Positions 7,589 through 13,969 of a stretch of DNA of 15,702 nt are shown piece by piece; the first letter of the stretch is position 1, and each line of letters begins with the position of its first letter. Origin of the DNA: an uncultured Bacteroides sp. (GTDB taxonomy: Bacteria > Bacteroidota > Bacteroidia > Bacteroidales > Bacteroidaceae); assembly GCA_900544675.1 (NCBI GenBank), contig UQVZ01000058.1, forward strand, positions 1-15,702. Reading direction: 5' to 3'. The notes under the pieces were generated by a model. The model was given only the letters and a program-made list of their open reading frames with translations, made no database searches and was not told where the DNA came from. Both the position numbers and the translations under genes were made by a program.

Positions 7589-8080
7589 ATGATACGTAAA
7601 GTTACTCTGGAAGATACCCGTGCCATTGCCGGCATTTACAACCATTACATCGAGCATACTACCGCCACCTTCGAGCTGGAACCGGTCAGCGAAGAAGAAA
7701 TGCGCCGGCGCATTCTCTCCATTTCTGCCCGTTATCCTTATTTCGTAGAAGAAACCGACGGTCGGATTACAGGCTACTGCTATGCACATACGTGGAAAGA
7801 GAAAGCCGCTTACAACCGCACGTTGGAATCTACCGTCTATGTAGCCCCCGGCGAAGAACGAAAGGGCATCGGCACACGCCTGATGAACCGACTCATCACC
7901 GCTTCCCGCGAAGCCGGCATCCATTCGCTCATTGCCTGCATCACCGCAGACAACCGTCCCAGTATCCTGATGCACGAACGGTTGGGCTTCGTACAGGTTT
8001 CCCATTTCAAAGAAGCCGGATTCAAGTTCGGCAAATGGCTGGGGATAGTCGACCTTCAGTTACTGCTTACAGCTCTCTAA
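7589..8080 (+). CDS. GNAT family N-acetyltransferase, phosphinothricin-acetyltransferase-like
   Basis: The 163-residue protein starts MIRKVTLEDTRAIAGIYNHY and continues TTATFELEP, the N-terminal pattern of the Pat/MddA/YwnH-type GNAT branch, which acetylates the amino group of methionine sulfoximine/sulfone and phosphinothricin-like compounds. The acetyl-CoA pyrophosphate loop is clear (RKGIGT at 91-96), as are the ADN of motif B (about 120-122) and HERLGF at 129-134, followed by the usual FKEAGFKFGKW and a hydrophobic end. Length is as expected for the family. The natural substrate is unknown and resistance is not demonstrated. The start at 7589 is favoured over 7553 because it fits the family N-terminus and lies downstream of the promoter element. 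Confidence 0.85.
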   Translation: MIRKVTLEDTRAIAGIYNHYIEHTTATFELEPVSEEEMRRRILSISARYPYFVEETDGRITGYCYAHTWKEKAAYNRTLESTVYVAPGEERKGIGTRLMNRLITASREAGIHSLIACITADNRPSILMHERLGFVQVSHFKEAGFKFGKWLGIVDLQLLLTAL

Positions 8081-8134
8081 AAAACGAACAGGCAGAAGCA
8101 AGCGTTCGTCACTCGCAAAAACAGTTTGAAATAG

Positions 8135-8165
8135 TTGTCCGTTTAAACAGATTGGTTTACCTTTG
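8135..8165 (+). promoter_or_regulatory. Promoter of the acyloxyacyl-hydrolase-like gene
   Basis: TTG (8135-8137) and TACCTTTG (8158-8165) are separated by exactly 20 bp. The ATG lies 34 bp past the -7 element. The gene therefore probably has its own transcript despite following the acetyltransferase gene. Confidence 0.65.
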
Positions 8166-8199
8166 GAATATATTTTGAGAAAGATTTACCAATTGAATT

Positions 8200-9405
8200 A
8201 TGAAGACAACCGTCCGAACCGTTTTGACAGGTGCGCTTGCTCTCCTGTTTTATATAAGCAGCCCTTTTGCCGGATATGCCGGACAGGACACCCTTACCCA
8301 TCGTCTCCCGATACATCACCAATTGGGATTCGATATCCGAACGGGGTACGTCATGCCTACAAAAGGCTTCTTCAAGGGGGAGAATGCGCACGGGAAAGCC
8401 ATCAACACTTCCCTTTCGGCACATCTGAAATATGCCTTCCGGTTTCATCCGGATTCCTATTGGGGACAATTATACCCCTACGCTTACCAAGGCATCGGCG
8501 TGGCATACACTTCTTTCTTCAACGCTTCGGAACTGGGTAATCCCGTCAACGTATATGTATTCCAAGGTTCACAGATAGCCCGCCTGTCTCCTCGCCTGAC
8601 ACTGGACTACGAATGGAACTTCGGCGCCTCGTTCGGCTGGAAGAAATACAATGCGGAGAACAATCCGTATAACGATGTGGTAGGCTCGAAAATCAATGCT
8701 TACCTCAACATCGGGGTCTACCTGAACTGGCGACTTGCCTCACAATGGCATCTGACCGCAGGCATCGAAGCCACACACTATTCTAACGGAAACAGCAATT
8801 ACCCCAACTCGGGAGTAAACACTGTAGGGGGACGCATCGGACTGATACGGACATTCGATGCCGGAGAGAAGAACACGAACAACCATAAACCGGCTGACAT
8901 CCGACCGAAAAGTTCTCCTTTCAGTTATGACCTTATTCTATATGGAGCCACAAGGCGCAGAGGCATCATCACGCCTACTGAAAGATACCTGATACCCGGT
9001 TCGTTCGGAATAATCGGCTTGAACTTCAATCCGCTTTATCGGATAAACAAATACTTCCGTGCAGGCATTTCGCTAGACGCGCAATACGATGAAAGTGCGA
9101 ACCTGAAAAACCATGTCGCAGAAACCGACCCGGTCAGCAATGAAAAAAGATTCTATCGCCCGCCTTTCCGCGAACAGTTTGCCGCAGGGCTTTCCCTGCG
9201 TGCCGAACTGACCATGCCTATCTTCAGCATCAACTTAGGTATCGGGAAAAACCTCTTTTATAAAGGAGAAGACACGGAAGGCTATTATCAGATTCTGGCC
9301 TTGAAAACCTTCATCACGCGTCGCGCCTTCCTGCACGTAGGCTACCAGCTCAGCAAATTCCGTGACCCGAACAACCTGATGCTGGGATTGGGATACCGGT
9401 TTTAG
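8200..9405 (+). CDS. PagL-like acyloxyacyl hydrolase family outer-membrane protein
   Basis: The 401-residue protein has a signal peptide (about 1-27, cut near GYAG) and a barrel-like alternation of aromatic and polar residues. Residues 193-196 are HYSN, followed by GNSNYPNSG and VNTVGGR, matching the active-site segment of PagL-type lipid A deacylases, where His and Ser two residues apart form the catalytic pair. The proposed reaction is removal of an acyl chain from lipid A at the outer membrane. Pseudomonas PagL is less than half this length. Here the PagL-like part ends near 220, and a second barrel-like half of about 165 residues follows after a polar linker (NTNNHKPADIRPKSS), ending in a terminal LGLGYRF. 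In PagL an acidic residue lies 14 residues after the catalytic His; here that position (207) is Asn. The family call is good; activity is inferred. It has its own promoter and no obvious functional neighbour. Confidence 0.75.
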   Translation: MKTTVRTVLTGALALLFYISSPFAGYAGQDTLTHRLPIHHQLGFDIRTGYVMPTKGFFKGENAHGKAINTSLSAHLKYAFRFHPDSYWGQLYPYAYQGIGVAYTSFFNASELGNPVNVYVFQGSQIARLSPRLTLDYEWNFGASFGWKKYNAENNPYNDVVGSKINAYLNIGVYLNWRLASQWHLTAGIEATHYSNGNSNYPNSGVNTVGGRIGLIRTFDAGEKNTNNHKPADIRPKSSPFSYDLILYGATRRRGIITPTERYLIPGSFGIIGLNFNPLYRINKYFRAGISLDAQYDESANLKNHVAETDPVSNEKRFYRPPFREQFAAGLSLRAELTMPIFSINLGIGKNLFYKGEDTEGYYQILALKTFITRRAFLHVGYQLSKFRDPNNLMLGLGYRF

Positions 9406-9640
9406 AATAGTTGACAAGGTTTTGTAACTAGGAGTTAAAGAAGTTAAAGCCAATAGCTTTTCTTTTTAGGAGTTAAGGAGTTAAAGAAGTTAAGGAGTTA
9501 AGCCAATAGTTTTGCTGAACTATCTAAAACCTAGTCTCCTAGTACCTAGTTCCTAGTCCCCTAAAAGAAAAACCTTGTCAACTATTTAAAACCTAGTTCT
9601 CTAACAAATCTCTGTGCCTCTGTGTCTCTGTGTTCGATTT
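9406..9640. repeat. Composite intergenic repeat region with 18-bp inverted ends
   Basis: This fills most of the 291-bp gap between two genes. AATAGTTGACAAGGTTTT (9406-9423) is exactly inverted at 9569-9586. Inside are four GGAGTTAA units (9431, 9469, 9478, 9494), two copies of AGTTAA(A)GCCAATAG (9442 and 9496), and four CCTAGT units (9530, 9538, 9545, 9552). A fifth CCTAGT lies at 9592, and the inverse ACTAGG is at 9427. The segment 9605-9640 (CTCTGTG units) resembles 6799-6818. The layout suggests a long foldback transcript or a small non-coding mobile element. No ORF is present. The hydrolase gene ends directly at the first arm. Confidence 0.6.
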
Positions 9641-9662
9641 TAATTCCTTAACACCCGATTAC

Positions 9663-9684
9663 AAAAAACTTCCGTCATGTCGGA
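9663..9684 (-). terminator. Weak candidate terminator of the HxlR gene
   Basis: On the minus strand TCCG and CGGA flank ACATGA and are followed by AG and six T residues. The stem is only 4 bp, so the call rests mainly on the T tract and its position 12 bp past the stop codon. Confidence 0.35.
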
Positions 9685-9696
9685 TTTACAATTCAA

Positions 9697-10071
9697 TCAC
9701 CTTTTGTGAGCTTTCTTACGGTCTTCAATGATAGCGTCCTTATTCTCCAATGCCCACTCGATCAAAGCATTGAAATGAGGTATCAGGGAATGGGCACGAG
9801 GAGTCAACGCATATTCAACCCGCGGAGGAATTTCGGGATATACAGTACGGGTGACATAACCGTCATCTTCCAGTGTACGCAGGGTAACAGTCAGCATCTT
9901 CTGTGAAATATCAGGTATTTCACGCTGCAATTCCTTGAACCGCATGGTTTCCTTATCAGCCTTGTTCATCGTATAGATAATCAATAGCGACCATTTATCG
10001 CACAAACGTGCCAGAATATTCCTTATCGGACAATCGAGGAACATGGCATTTTCAATTGTTTTTCTATCCAT
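9697..10071 (-). CDS. HxlR family winged-helix transcriptional regulator
   Basis: At 124 residues this has the family size and the full HxlR pattern: CPIRNILARLCDKWSLLIIYTM (Cys14 at the start), RFKELQREIPDISQKMLTVTLRTLEDDGYVTRTVYPEIPPRVEYALT, and a C-terminal dimerisation helix. Members repress divergent genes and respond to electrophiles, quinones or aldehydes; in YodB and HypR a cysteine near the N-terminus is the sensor, and Cys14 here is in the equivalent place. That is family knowledge; this protein is untested. It is divergent from an NAD(P)H-binding oxidoreductase gene, the classic arrangement for HxlR control. The ATG at 10071 lies 27 bp after a TACCTTTG element. Confidence 0.9.
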   Translation of the reverse strand: MDRKTIENAMFLDCPIRNILARLCDKWSLLIIYTMNKADKETMRFKELQREIPDISQKMLTVTLRTLEDDGYVTRTVYPEIPPRVEYALTPRAHSLIPHFNALIEWALENKDAIIEDRKKAHKR

Positions 10072-10098
10072 AATACATTGGTATTCATAATCACTCTA

Positions 10099-10129
10099 CA
10101 AAGGTAAGTAAATTCCCTTCAAAAAGCAA
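10099..10129 (-). promoter_or_regulatory. Promoter of the HxlR gene
   Basis: On the minus strand TTG (10127-10129) and TACCTTTG (10099-10106) are separated by exactly 20 bp. A GTAAGTA heptamer (plus strand, 10104-10110) overlaps the -7 element and recurs at 10196-10202 upstream of the divergent operon. Confidence 0.65.
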
Positions 10130-10211
10130 TAAACTTTTTTTTAGAAAAAAAACTTCATAAATAAGTCTCTCATTTCCAACAATGGTTACCAAAACGTAAG
10201 TATCTGATGTT

Positions 10212-10225
10212 CAAGTTCCTACTTG
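10212..10225. promoter_or_regulatory. Short inverted repeat at the -33 region, candidate HxlR operator
   Basis: CAAGT and ACTTG are exact inverse copies around TCCT, and the right arm includes the -33 TTG of the oxidoreductase promoter. TACTT recurs at 10220 and 10246, and its inverse AAGTA at 10198 and 10106. HxlR-type operators known from YodB contain AAGTA/TACTT-like half sites. The arms are only 5 bp long, so chance is possible. Confidence 0.35.
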
Positions 10226-10253
10226 CAGGATAAATATAGTTTTCCTACTTTTG
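10223..10253 (+). promoter_or_regulatory. Promoter of the oxidoreductase-to-sirtuin operon
   Basis: TTG (10223-10225), 20 bp, then TACTTTTG (10246-10253), a full match to the Bacteroidales consensus. The first ATG is 46 bp downstream. No second promoter of this quality was found before the sirtuin gene, so it probably drives all five genes. Confidence 0.7.
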
Positions 10254-10298
10254 CAACACAACGGAAACAAAGTTTCTTTTAGTAACTAATAATAAAAC

Positions 10299-10976
10299 AT
10301 GATGAGTATGAAAAATGTAGTCTTAATCGGAGCAAGCGGATTTGTCGGTTCCGCTATCTTGAACGAAGCATTGCGTCGCGGTCACAAAGTAACGGTCATC
10401 GCACCGCATCCTGAAAAAATCACGGTCAAGAATGAGAATCTTACCGTTGTAAAAGGAGATGCGACCCATCCTGATACACTGGCTGAAGTGGCAAAAGGAA
10501 AAGACGCTGTTATCAGTGCCTATAATCCCGGCTGGGGAAATCCACGCCAATACGAAGAAACACTGGAGAACTATCCGAAGATTGTAGAAGGCACCAAACG
10601 TGCAGGTGTACATCGGCTGCTTATCGTAGGCGGAGCCGGTACGCTGTTTGTAAAACCCGGCTTGCGCCTGGTCGATACAGGAAACCTGCCCGCAGAATGG
10701 TTGCCCGGAGTAAAGTCAATGGGAGAATTCTACCTGAATTATCTGATGAAAGAAGACGGTGTAGACTGGGTATTCTTCTCTCCTGCCGGCAATCTGGGCA
10801 ATATGGGACAGAACGGTCCGGGAAAACGTACAGGCAAATTCCGTCTCGGCAAAGATGATATGATATTCGACGAGAACGGCGAAAGCTTCATCTCTGTAGA
10901 AGATTACGCATACGCCATGATTGACGAACTGGAACAAGAAAATCACCACAAAGAACGTTTCACTATCGGATACTGA
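10299..10976 (+). CDS. NAD(P)H-binding oxidoreductase (atypical SDR, YwnB/NmrA-like)
   Basis: The 225-residue protein opens with a Rossmann nucleotide-binding motif, VVLIGASGFVGSAI (Gly-rich GASGFVG at 11-17), followed by a beta-alpha unit (GHKVTVIAPHPEKI) and GDATHPDTLAEVAKGKDAVISAYNPG, the acidic/Asp-containing second binding region. The pattern HRLLIVGGAGTLF followed by WVFFSPAGNL is typical of the COG2910 group, described as putative NADH-flavin or NAD(P)H-dependent quinone reductases. It lacks the catalytic Tyr-x-x-x-Lys of classical SDR enzymes, as usual for atypical members. Start choices are ATG at 10299, 10302 or 10308; the difference is three residues. Its stop overlaps an in-frame ATG (TGATG) of the next gene, indicating coupled expression. 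The divergent HxlR gene supports a role in handling reactive quinones or aldehydes, an inference. Confidence 0.85.
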   Translation: MMSMKNVVLIGASGFVGSAILNEALRRGHKVTVIAPHPEKITVKNENLTVVKGDATHPDTLAEVAKGKDAVISAYNPGWGNPRQYEETLENYPKIVEGTKRAGVHRLLIVGGAGTLFVKPGLRLVDTGNLPAEWLPGVKSMGEFYLNYLMKEDGVDWVFFSPAGNLGNMGQNGPGKRTGKFRLGKDDMIFDENGESFISVEDYAYAMIDELEQENHHKERFTIGY

Positions 10977-11002
10977 TGACAATACAAAAAAAACAGGCAA
11001 CA

Positions 11003-11839
11003 ATGAAAAATATATTATTCGCATTAATCGGTATGCTGATTGCCACTACGGCGACAGCTCAAGAGAAAGGCAGTTTTAACGTATATGACTTTGGCAACTT
11101 CAAGCTTCATGCTTACTACACCCATGATGTAATGAGCGATGCAAGCTTCATCATCGAAGGTGAAGACGCACTTGTTACCCTCGAAGAGCCACTGTTTAAA
11201 GACAATGCAGCGGAATTCGACACATACGTTACCCGACTGGGAAAACCTGTTGAACGACGCATTGCCGACTACCACCTTGGAGGTACGAGCAACGATACCT
11301 TGACAATGGTAAAAGGTATGCCCGATTTTACCAAAGGTGACATATACGGCGGCATGATGAAGGGATTCGCCCAGCAATTCGGAGATGCCATTGTCTCCAT
11401 GCCTACCGGCGAAACCGTTGAAGTGGAATTAGGCAGTACACCGGTATATGCAGGTATACCCTTCTCTTTTGTCGCAGGTCCGTCCAACGACTTTCCTGCA
11501 GCAAGCATCCTCATCGGCGGCAAGGTGTTCTATTCACATTGGGCTCCTGCCAAAGCGCATGTCAATTCTCTTCAGATAGCTTCCCGTGCTGCTATTGATG
11601 ACCAGATTGCCGCACTTGAAGAGTCACTGCAAACCGGTGCCGAACTATTCATCGGAAGCCACGGAGAAGCAGCCGAAGCAGATACGGTAAAATTCATGAT
11701 TGAGTATCTGAAGACGATGAAGGAAACCGTACAGGAAAACCAAACGGCACAAGCTTTTACAGAGGCTATGAAAAAAGCCTATCCCGGACTTCCCGGAGAA
11801 GCCGGACTTGAAGAACTGGGCAAGGCTCTTTACAAATAA
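11003..11839 (+). CDS. Secreted metallo-beta-lactamase-fold-like protein without a clear metal-binding motif
   Basis: From ATG 11003 the 278-residue product has a standard signal peptide (MKNILFALIG, cut after TATAQ at residue 20). The ATG at 10976 overlaps the previous stop and would add nine polar residues before it; either start is possible, the later one fitting the signal better. The body follows the metallo-beta-lactamase order: SFIIEGEDALVTLEEP (strands 1-2), KPVERRIADYHLGGT (where HxHxDH should be), AASILIGGKVFYSHW (178-180), and LFIGSHGE (216-222). The canonical His-x-His-x-Asp-His is replaced by ADYHLGG, so standard two-zinc hydrolysis looks unlikely; His91, His179, His186 and His220 remain as possible ligands. 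It is probably periplasmic. It follows the oxidoreductase gene closely and is likely co-regulated. The substrate is unknown and the fold call is by eye. Confidence 0.6.
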   Translation: MKNILFALIGMLIATTATAQEKGSFNVYDFGNFKLHAYYTHDVMSDASFIIEGEDALVTLEEPLFKDNAAEFDTYVTRLGKPVERRIADYHLGGTSNDTLTMVKGMPDFTKGDIYGGMMKGFAQQFGDAIVSMPTGETVEVELGSTPVYAGIPFSFVAGPSNDFPAASILIGGKVFYSHWAPAKAHVNSLQIASRAAIDDQIAALEESLQTGAELFIGSHGEAAEADTVKFMIEYLKTMKETVQENQTAQAFTEAMKKAYPGLPGEAGLEELGKALYK

Positions 11840-11921
11840 CAAACAGATGCTTCGGGCAGTGTGGAACCGAAACCATGCTGCTCAAAGCATTCCTCACATT
11901 CAATTAAACACACAAATTACG

Positions 11922-12335
11922 ATGACAGAAAAAGCATTCGAATTTTTAAGTCAGCATAAAGACGTGGCATTCGCTACAGTAGAGGGAAACAAACCTAAAA
12001 TCAGGGTATTCCAAATCATGAAACAAGAAGGACATACACTCTACTTCGCCACTGCTCCCCACAAAGAGGTTTACCGCCAGTTGCAGGCAAATCCCTATAT
12101 CGAATTATTGGCCATGGACGGTAACCTGTCTGTCCGGATAAGCGGAAAAGCCTTATTCGATGTCCCCGACGAGACGGCTCAAGAGATTTATGAAAATAAT
12201 CCGGTCTTACCCCGATTGTATAAAAGATATACCGATTTGGTCTATTTCCGCCTGCCGGTCAAAGCCGTAGATTATTTCGACTTGACCCCAACACCGCCTG
12301 TATTTGAACATAATGAGTATGAACAACAGGACTGA
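11922..12335 (+). CDS. Pyridoxamine 5'-phosphate oxidase-fold (flavin-binding) family protein
   Basis: Starting at the ATG at 11922, the protein has 137 residues: MTEKAFEFLSQHKDVAFATV, then NKPKIRVFQIM, TLYFATAPHKEVYRQLQANPYIELLAM and VRISGKALF. This is the single-domain split-barrel pattern of small PNPOx-like proteins that bind FMN, F420 or haem; the KEVYRQLQANP helix and the IRISG-type strand are typical. A longer frame from 11808 begins inside the previous gene and its extra residues look non-coding, so it is rejected. The reaction is unknown; these proteins often reduce small molecules with a flavin. It sits 82 bp after the previous gene, without a visible promoter, and overlaps the start of the macrodomain gene, so it belongs to the same transcript. 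Confidence 0.85.
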   Translation: MTEKAFEFLSQHKDVAFATVEGNKPKIRVFQIMKQEGHTLYFATAPHKEVYRQLQANPYIELLAMDGNLSVRISGKALFDVPDETAQEIYENNPVLPRLYKRYTDLVYFRLPVKAVDYFDLTPTPPVFEHNEYEQQD

Positions 12336-13104
12336 TAATTTGCGGTACATACTCCGCACATTACTTAATGAACGCGAAGAATATGCCGGATGGCAAATAC
12401 CTGAAACCTTAGAAGAGCAACAACGCATGATGCGGGCTTTGCTGAATGTACGCCCTCCGCAACCTGTCAGCAAAGAGTTTCTGCAAGCACAAGATGCCGA
12501 ACTGCAACAGCAACTTGAAGACAAAGGCGTTGTCTCCTTGTCTGACATTGCTCCGTGCAAGTCAAACGACAAACTCCGGATATGGCAAGGCGATATCACC
12601 CGCCTGCAAACAGACGCCATTGTCAATGCGGCAAACAGTGCACTGCTGGGATGTTTCGTGCCGTTGCATCGTTGTATAGACAATGCCATCCATTCAGCAG
12701 CCGGCGTACAACTGCGGTTGGAGTGCAACCGACTGATGCAAGCACAAGGGCATCCCGAACCTACCGGCAAAGCCCACATAACCCAAGGATATAACCTGCC
12801 TGCCCGTTATATCCTGCATACGGTTGGTCCGATAGTCAGAAACGGCAAGCCTACACCCCGGCAAGAACAGGAATTGGCAGCTTGCTATCAGTCCTGCCTT
12901 GCCTTGGCAGAGTCATACCGGCTGAATAGCGTCGCTTTCTGCTGCATTTCTACCGGTGAATTCGGTTTTCCGCAAAAGAGAGCAGCACAAATAGCTGTAC
13001 AGACTGTAACCGACTATCTTGACACATCCACTTATATTCAGACTATCCTATTCAATGTATTTAAAGATGAAGACCTATCCATTTACCAAGAACTTTTGCC
13101 GTAA
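12313..13104 (+). CDS. Zinc-containing macrodomain protein, protein-ADP-ribose hydrolase (SirTM partner)
   Basis: The start is placed at ATG 12313 (263 residues); ATG 12319 is also possible, while a TTG at 12304 is not favoured. After a helical N-terminal extension of about 80 residues, normal for this branch, comes the macrodomain: LRIWQGDITRLQTDAIVNAAN (NAAN 105-108), then LLGCFVPLHRCIDNAIH, with C114, H119 and C121 in the spacing that binds zinc in the Staphylococcus and Streptococcus Zn-macrodomains linked to class M sirtuins. The diphosphate-binding loop ISTGEFGFP lies at 212-220. Those homologues remove ADP-ribose that SirTM places on a lipoylated carrier protein. The gene overlaps the PNPOx gene by 23 bp and the sirtuin gene by 38 bp, showing tight coupling. 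The family call is strong; the target here is unknown. Confidence 0.9.
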   Translation: MSMNNRTDNLRYILRTLLNEREEYAGWQIPETLEEQQRMMRALLNVRPPQPVSKEFLQAQDAELQQQLEDKGVVSLSDIAPCKSNDKLRIWQGDITRLQTDAIVNAANSALLGCFVPLHRCIDNAIHSAAGVQLRLECNRLMQAQGHPEPTGKAHITQGYNLPARYILHTVGPIVRNGKPTPRQEQELAACYQSCLALAESYRLNSVAFCCISTGEFGFPQKRAAQIAVQTVTDYLDTSTYIQTILFNVFKDEDLSIYQELLP

Positions 13105-13969
13105 AGACTTGCTTGGCAAAGACAATTTCGAAAACAAGCTGGCTCAACTGCGCCGTGCTTTCAACGATGCCGAGTATGTGGTCATAGGAGCCGGGGCAGG
13201 ACTTTCGACTGCAGCGGGCATAGCATACGAAGGGAAACGTTTTACAGACAATTTCCAGGATTTCATCAACCGTTATGGAGTGACCGACATGTACACGGCT
13301 ACTTTTTATCCTTTTCAGACGGAAGAAGAGCGATGGGCATATTGGGCACGCCACATACGATTAAACCGTTACGGTTCAGCCACAGAACTGTACCGCTTGT
13401 TGCATGATACCGTTAAAGAGAAAGACCACTTCGTGATAACGACCAATGTAGACGGACAGTTCGAGAAAGCAGGATTCAATCGGGAGCGGATTTTCGCCGT
13501 GCAAGGAGATTATGCCTACCTGCAATGTGCGGAAGGATGCCATGACCGGCTGTATTACAATGAAAGCCTCGTCAACAAGATGTGCCAACAGACAGAAGAT
13601 TGCCACATTCCGACTGAATTAGTGCCCCACTGCCCGGTATGCGGAGGAAGGATGGAAGTGCATGTACGAAAAGACAGGTATTTCGTACAAGACAATCAAT
13701 GGTATGCCAGTTATCAGCGTTATCAAGACTTTATGGAAAAGGCTTTTGCCGGCAATACGCTCCTGCTGGAGTTAGGCGTAGGCTACAACACCCCTACCAT
13801 TATCCGTTTCCCTTTCGAGAGAATGGCTATGCAAAAGAGGAGCATCACCTTAGTGCGCATCAACAAGGATTATCCCGATGCCCAAACCGATATTCCCCGT
13901 TTTCTGCCGTTTGATGAAGACATCAGATTGATTCTGACCCATATCAGCCATTCAGACAGCCTTATTTGA
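13067..13969 (+). CDS. Class M sirtuin (SirTM), protein ADP-ribosyltransferase type
   Basis: The ATG at 13067 gives 300 residues; ATG 13055 would add four. The NAD-binding GAGAGLSTAAGI (41-52) is sirtuin-like, but the rest is of the M class: TTNVDGQF (125-132) and VQGDY (145-149), with Gln146 where classical sirtuins carry the catalytic His. Asn127, Asp129 and Gln146 have the spacing of the residues reported as essential in streptococcal SirTM. Two cysteine pairs (C154/C158 in CAEGC and C189/C192 in CPVC) form the structural zinc site. Such enzymes transfer ADP-ribose from NAD rather than deacylate. In Gram-positive bacteria the acceptor is lipoyl-GcvH-L; no such carrier or lipoate ligase is encoded in the window. 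Last gene of the operon, overlapping the macrodomain gene and, by 8 bp, the convergent MATE gene. Confidence 0.88.
   Translation: MKTYPFTKNFCRKDLLGKDNFENKLAQLRRAFNDAEYVVIGAGAGLSTAAGIAYEGKRFTDNFQDFINRYGVTDMYTATFYPFQTEEERWAYWARHIRLNRYGSATELYRLLHDTVKEKDHFVITTNVDGQFEKAGFNRERIFAVQGDYAYLQCAEGCHDRLYYNESLVNKMCQQTEDCHIPTELVPHCPVCGGRMEVHVRKDRYFVQDNQWYASYQRYQDFMEKAFAGNTLLLELGVGYNTPTIIRFPFERMAMQKRSITLVRINKDYPDAQTDIPRFLPFDEDIRLILTHISHSDSLI

Noticed and set aside
8084..8109. ACGAAC/GTTCGT arms after the acetyltransferase gene as a possible terminator
   Set aside because: The stem is only 6 bp with a 14-base loop and no T tract follows.
9406..9696. A CRISPR array
   Set aside because: Repeat units are only 6-18 bp, irregularly spaced, and lack spacers of constant length; no cas gene is near.
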